Below are positions 5,032 to 6,298 of a stretch of 6,298 nt of DNA, piece after piece. The position numbers and the translations under genes are program-made. The stretch is from an uncultured Candidatus Saccharimonas sp. (GTDB lineage Bacteria > Patescibacteriota > Saccharimonadia > Saccharimonadales > SZUA-47). The notes under the pieces were generated by a model, which did no database searches, was not told the origin of the DNA, and was given only the letters and a program-made list of their open reading frames with translations. Positions within the stretch are counted from its first letter, which is position 1. Every line of letters begins with the position of its first letter. The stretch is taken from contig CALRCT010000023.1 in assembly GCA_943354655.1 (NCBI GenBank), forward strand, positions 1-6,298, in the 5' to 3' direction.

Positions 5032-5949
5032 ATGTTATTAGCAAAAGCAAAAACTGATTATCTAGAATACCTAGAAATCGAACAAGGTAGATCACAAAAA
5101 ACTATCCAAAATTACGATCATTACCTTACAAGGCTTTTAGACTTTGGCGGAGACATAACAATCGCCGACATTACACCTGAACTTATACGCAAATGGCGTT
5201 TATGGTTAAACAGATTAGGTACAAACACGAGTGATGAACTGCAAAAAAACACTCAAAATTATCATTTAATTGCACTGCGTAATTTTTTAAAATTTTGTGC
5301 TAAACGCGACATTCCAGCAATAAGTGCCGACAAAATCGAACTAGCCAAAGCAGTACGCAAACAAGTAACATTTTTGAACCCAGAAGAACTAGAACTGCTT
5401 TTTGGTCAGCCAAAAACAGATACACTTCAGGGTTTACGAGATCGCGCCATATTAGAACTACTATTTAGCAGCGGGCTTAGAGTGTCTGAACTAGTTAATT
5501 TAAACCGCGAAGACGTAAACTTAAAAAGACGCGAATTTATGGTGCGCGGTAAGGGCGACAAAGATCGACCAGTTTTTGTAAGTCAAGAAGCAGCCGATTG
5601 GCTTAATAGTTACTTTGACAAGCGCCAAGACAATGCCCGTCCTTTATTTATCCGATATAGCGGTAACAAAAAAATATCCCTAAGTGGAAATTATTTTAGA
5701 TTAACGGCCCGAAGTGTCCAAAGACTTGTTGCAAGGTACGCGTTACTTGCTGGCATTACAAAGCACGTAAGCCCCCACACACTACGCCATAGTTTTGCTA
5801 CTGATCTTTTAATGAACGGTGCAGATCTGCGCAGTGTACAAGCTATGCTAGGTCACAGCAATATAAGTACAACGCAAATATACACTCACGTTACAGATCC
5901 GCACTTAAAATCTATTCACGAAAAATTTCACCACAAGTCTGAATCTTAA
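5032..5949 (+). CDS. xerC: XerC/XerD-type tyrosine recombinase
   Basis: 305 residues from ATG 5032. A GTG at 5026 in the same frame would add MF, but it immediately follows the -10 box TATAAT and so lies upstream of the expected transcript start; no Shine-Dalgarno is present for either. The N-terminal SAM-like core-binding domain is about 1-95 (YLEIEQGRSQKTIQNY). In numbering from the GTG, the catalytic set is complete: Arg152 (GLRVSEL), Lys176 (GKGDKDR), His251 and Arg254 (PHTLRHSFAT), His277 (LGHS) and nucleophile Tyr286 (IYTHV). Length and motifs match chromosome-dimer-resolving Xer proteins rather than longer phage integrases. It could also act on the att-like tRNA repeat 0.7 kb away, but nothing here shows that. 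Convergent with the pilus gene, 16 bases apart. Confidence 0.95.
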   Translation: MLLAKAKTDYLEYLEIEQGRSQKTIQNYDHYLTRLLDFGGDITIADITPELIRKWRLWLNRLGTNTSDELQKNTQNYHLIALRNFLKFCAKRDIPAISADKIELAKAVRKQVTFLNPEELELLFGQPKTDTLQGLRDRAILELLFSSGLRVSELVNLNREDVNLKRREFMVRGKGDKDRPVFVSQEAADWLNSYFDKRQDNARPLFIRYSGNKKISLSGNYFRLTARSVQRLVARYALLAGITKHVSPHTLRHSFATDLLMNGADLRSVQAMLGHSNISTTQIYTHVTDPHLKSIHEKFHHKSES

Positions 5950-5967
5950 TTAGTAAATTTTAAGATT
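5942..5967. terminator. weak AT-rich hairpin between convergent genes
   Basis: AATCTTAA (5942-5949) and TTAAGATT (5960-5967) form a perfect 8-base stem with a 10-base loop. Each arm contains part or all of a stop codon (TAA of the recombinase, TAA of the pilus gene). There is no T-run, so termination efficiency is doubtful. Confidence 0.3.
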
Positions 5968-6298
5968 AAAGACCGCAATTATTTGCTGCGCTAGTAGGCG
6001 TTACTGATATTTGCTTACAAATAGAGTCGGTGGTATGAATCACATAATCTGGTACTGCGTAAGATAAGTATGACGGCAATCTTACTTGTACACGCCTTAA
6101 CACATCGGCAACTTTACCTGTTGAATCTACTAACACTTGTGCGCCAACTAACGGCAATTGATTTAATGTAGCGTCAAAGGCTCTAATAGTTAAACCTGAA
6201 CTTTTATAAATCGATCTTACTCTAAGATAATATGCAGCTGTTGGAATAGAAACCAAATTTATACTTAGGCTACAATCTCTTGATGAGCCAGCTGCTGG
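5966..6298 (-). CDS. PilX-like type IV pilus-associated protein, C-terminal part (partial)
   Basis: The frame is open across the right edge, so the gene starts outside the window; 110 residues and the TAA stop are visible. A TTG at 6256 is not a believable start, because the protein-like frame continues upstream (SSRDCSLSINL). Visible features are a beta-rich domain with a YYLRVRSIY strand, VLVDSTGKVADVLRRVQVRLPSYL, and three cysteines (RDC, SIC, NNC) that could form a disulfide. The DSTGKxxDVLRRxQVRxP stretch resembles the C-termini of proteins annotated as PilX-type pilus assembly proteins in Saccharibacteria; this is recalled and not searched. The N-terminal prepilin helix that would prove it is not in the window. 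Confidence 0.7.
   Translation of the reverse strand, partial: PAAGSSRDCSLSINLVSIPTAAYYLRVRSIYKSSGLTIRAFDATLNQLPLVGAQVLVDSTGKVADVLRRVQVRLPSYLSYAVPDYVIHTTDSICKQISVTPTSAANNCGL

Noticed and set aside
93..5968. Recoding of TGA
   Set aside because: No gene here ends in TGA (all visible stops are TAG or TAA), but every gene is also full length without in-frame TGA, so recoding as in Gracilibacteria or Absconditabacteria is not supported. The sample of stops is small.

Overview
The window looks like a low-GC, gene-dense piece of a Candidate Phyla Radiation genome, most likely Candidatus Saccharibacteria (TM7). This rests on the combination of genes recalled from that group: a PilX-like pilus protein C-terminus, a membrane-anchored SurA/parvulin protein with an unusual C-terminus, a small bacterial PH-domain membrane protein, a double-membrane-anchored trypsin-like protease and one XerC/D-type recombinase. 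The assignment is by pattern recognition and was not tested by search. Stop codons are TAG or TAA only, and TGA does not appear to be recoded.

Left part (93-3954, minus strand): an apparent three-gene operon transcribed right to left. The order is the PH-domain membrane protein, a membrane-anchored peptidyl-prolyl isomerase-like protein that overlaps it by 20 bases, and, after 51 bases, an S1C-type serine protease with a membrane segment near each end. All three products are membrane proteins, and the last two put a folding-factor domain and a protease domain outside the cell. This suggests an envelope protein quality-control unit. A short open frame running in from the left edge on the plus strand (2-112) may be the tail of a convergent gene.

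Middle (3955-4385): a divergent promoter region drives the operon leftward and a tRNA-Arg(CCU) gene rightward. The tRNA has a strong intrinsic terminator. Then come about 140 bases of hairpin-rich non-coding DNA, an exact 20-base second copy of the tRNA 3' end (an att-like duplication), and a bidirectional terminator shared with the convergent ndk gene.

Right part (4386-6298): ndk (minus, with a Shine-Dalgarno leader) is divergent from a XerC/D-type tyrosine recombinase gene (plus). The recombinase gene converges with the C-terminal part of a PilX-like pilus gene that runs off the right edge.

The most interesting signals are non-coding. First, three promoters (operon, tRNA, recombinase) share one layout: a CCTATCTCC box exactly 16 bases upstream of TATAAT/TATACT, apparently built on a 7-base repeat. 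Second, at the two protein genes among them the -10 box sits 6-7 bases before an ATG, which predicts leaderless mRNAs and start codons downstream of the longest-frame starts. Third, the tRNA 3' end is duplicated. Fourth, a 21-base dispersed repeat occurs at the left edge and again beside the tRNA duplication. On the protein side, the parvulin domain appears circularly permuted.
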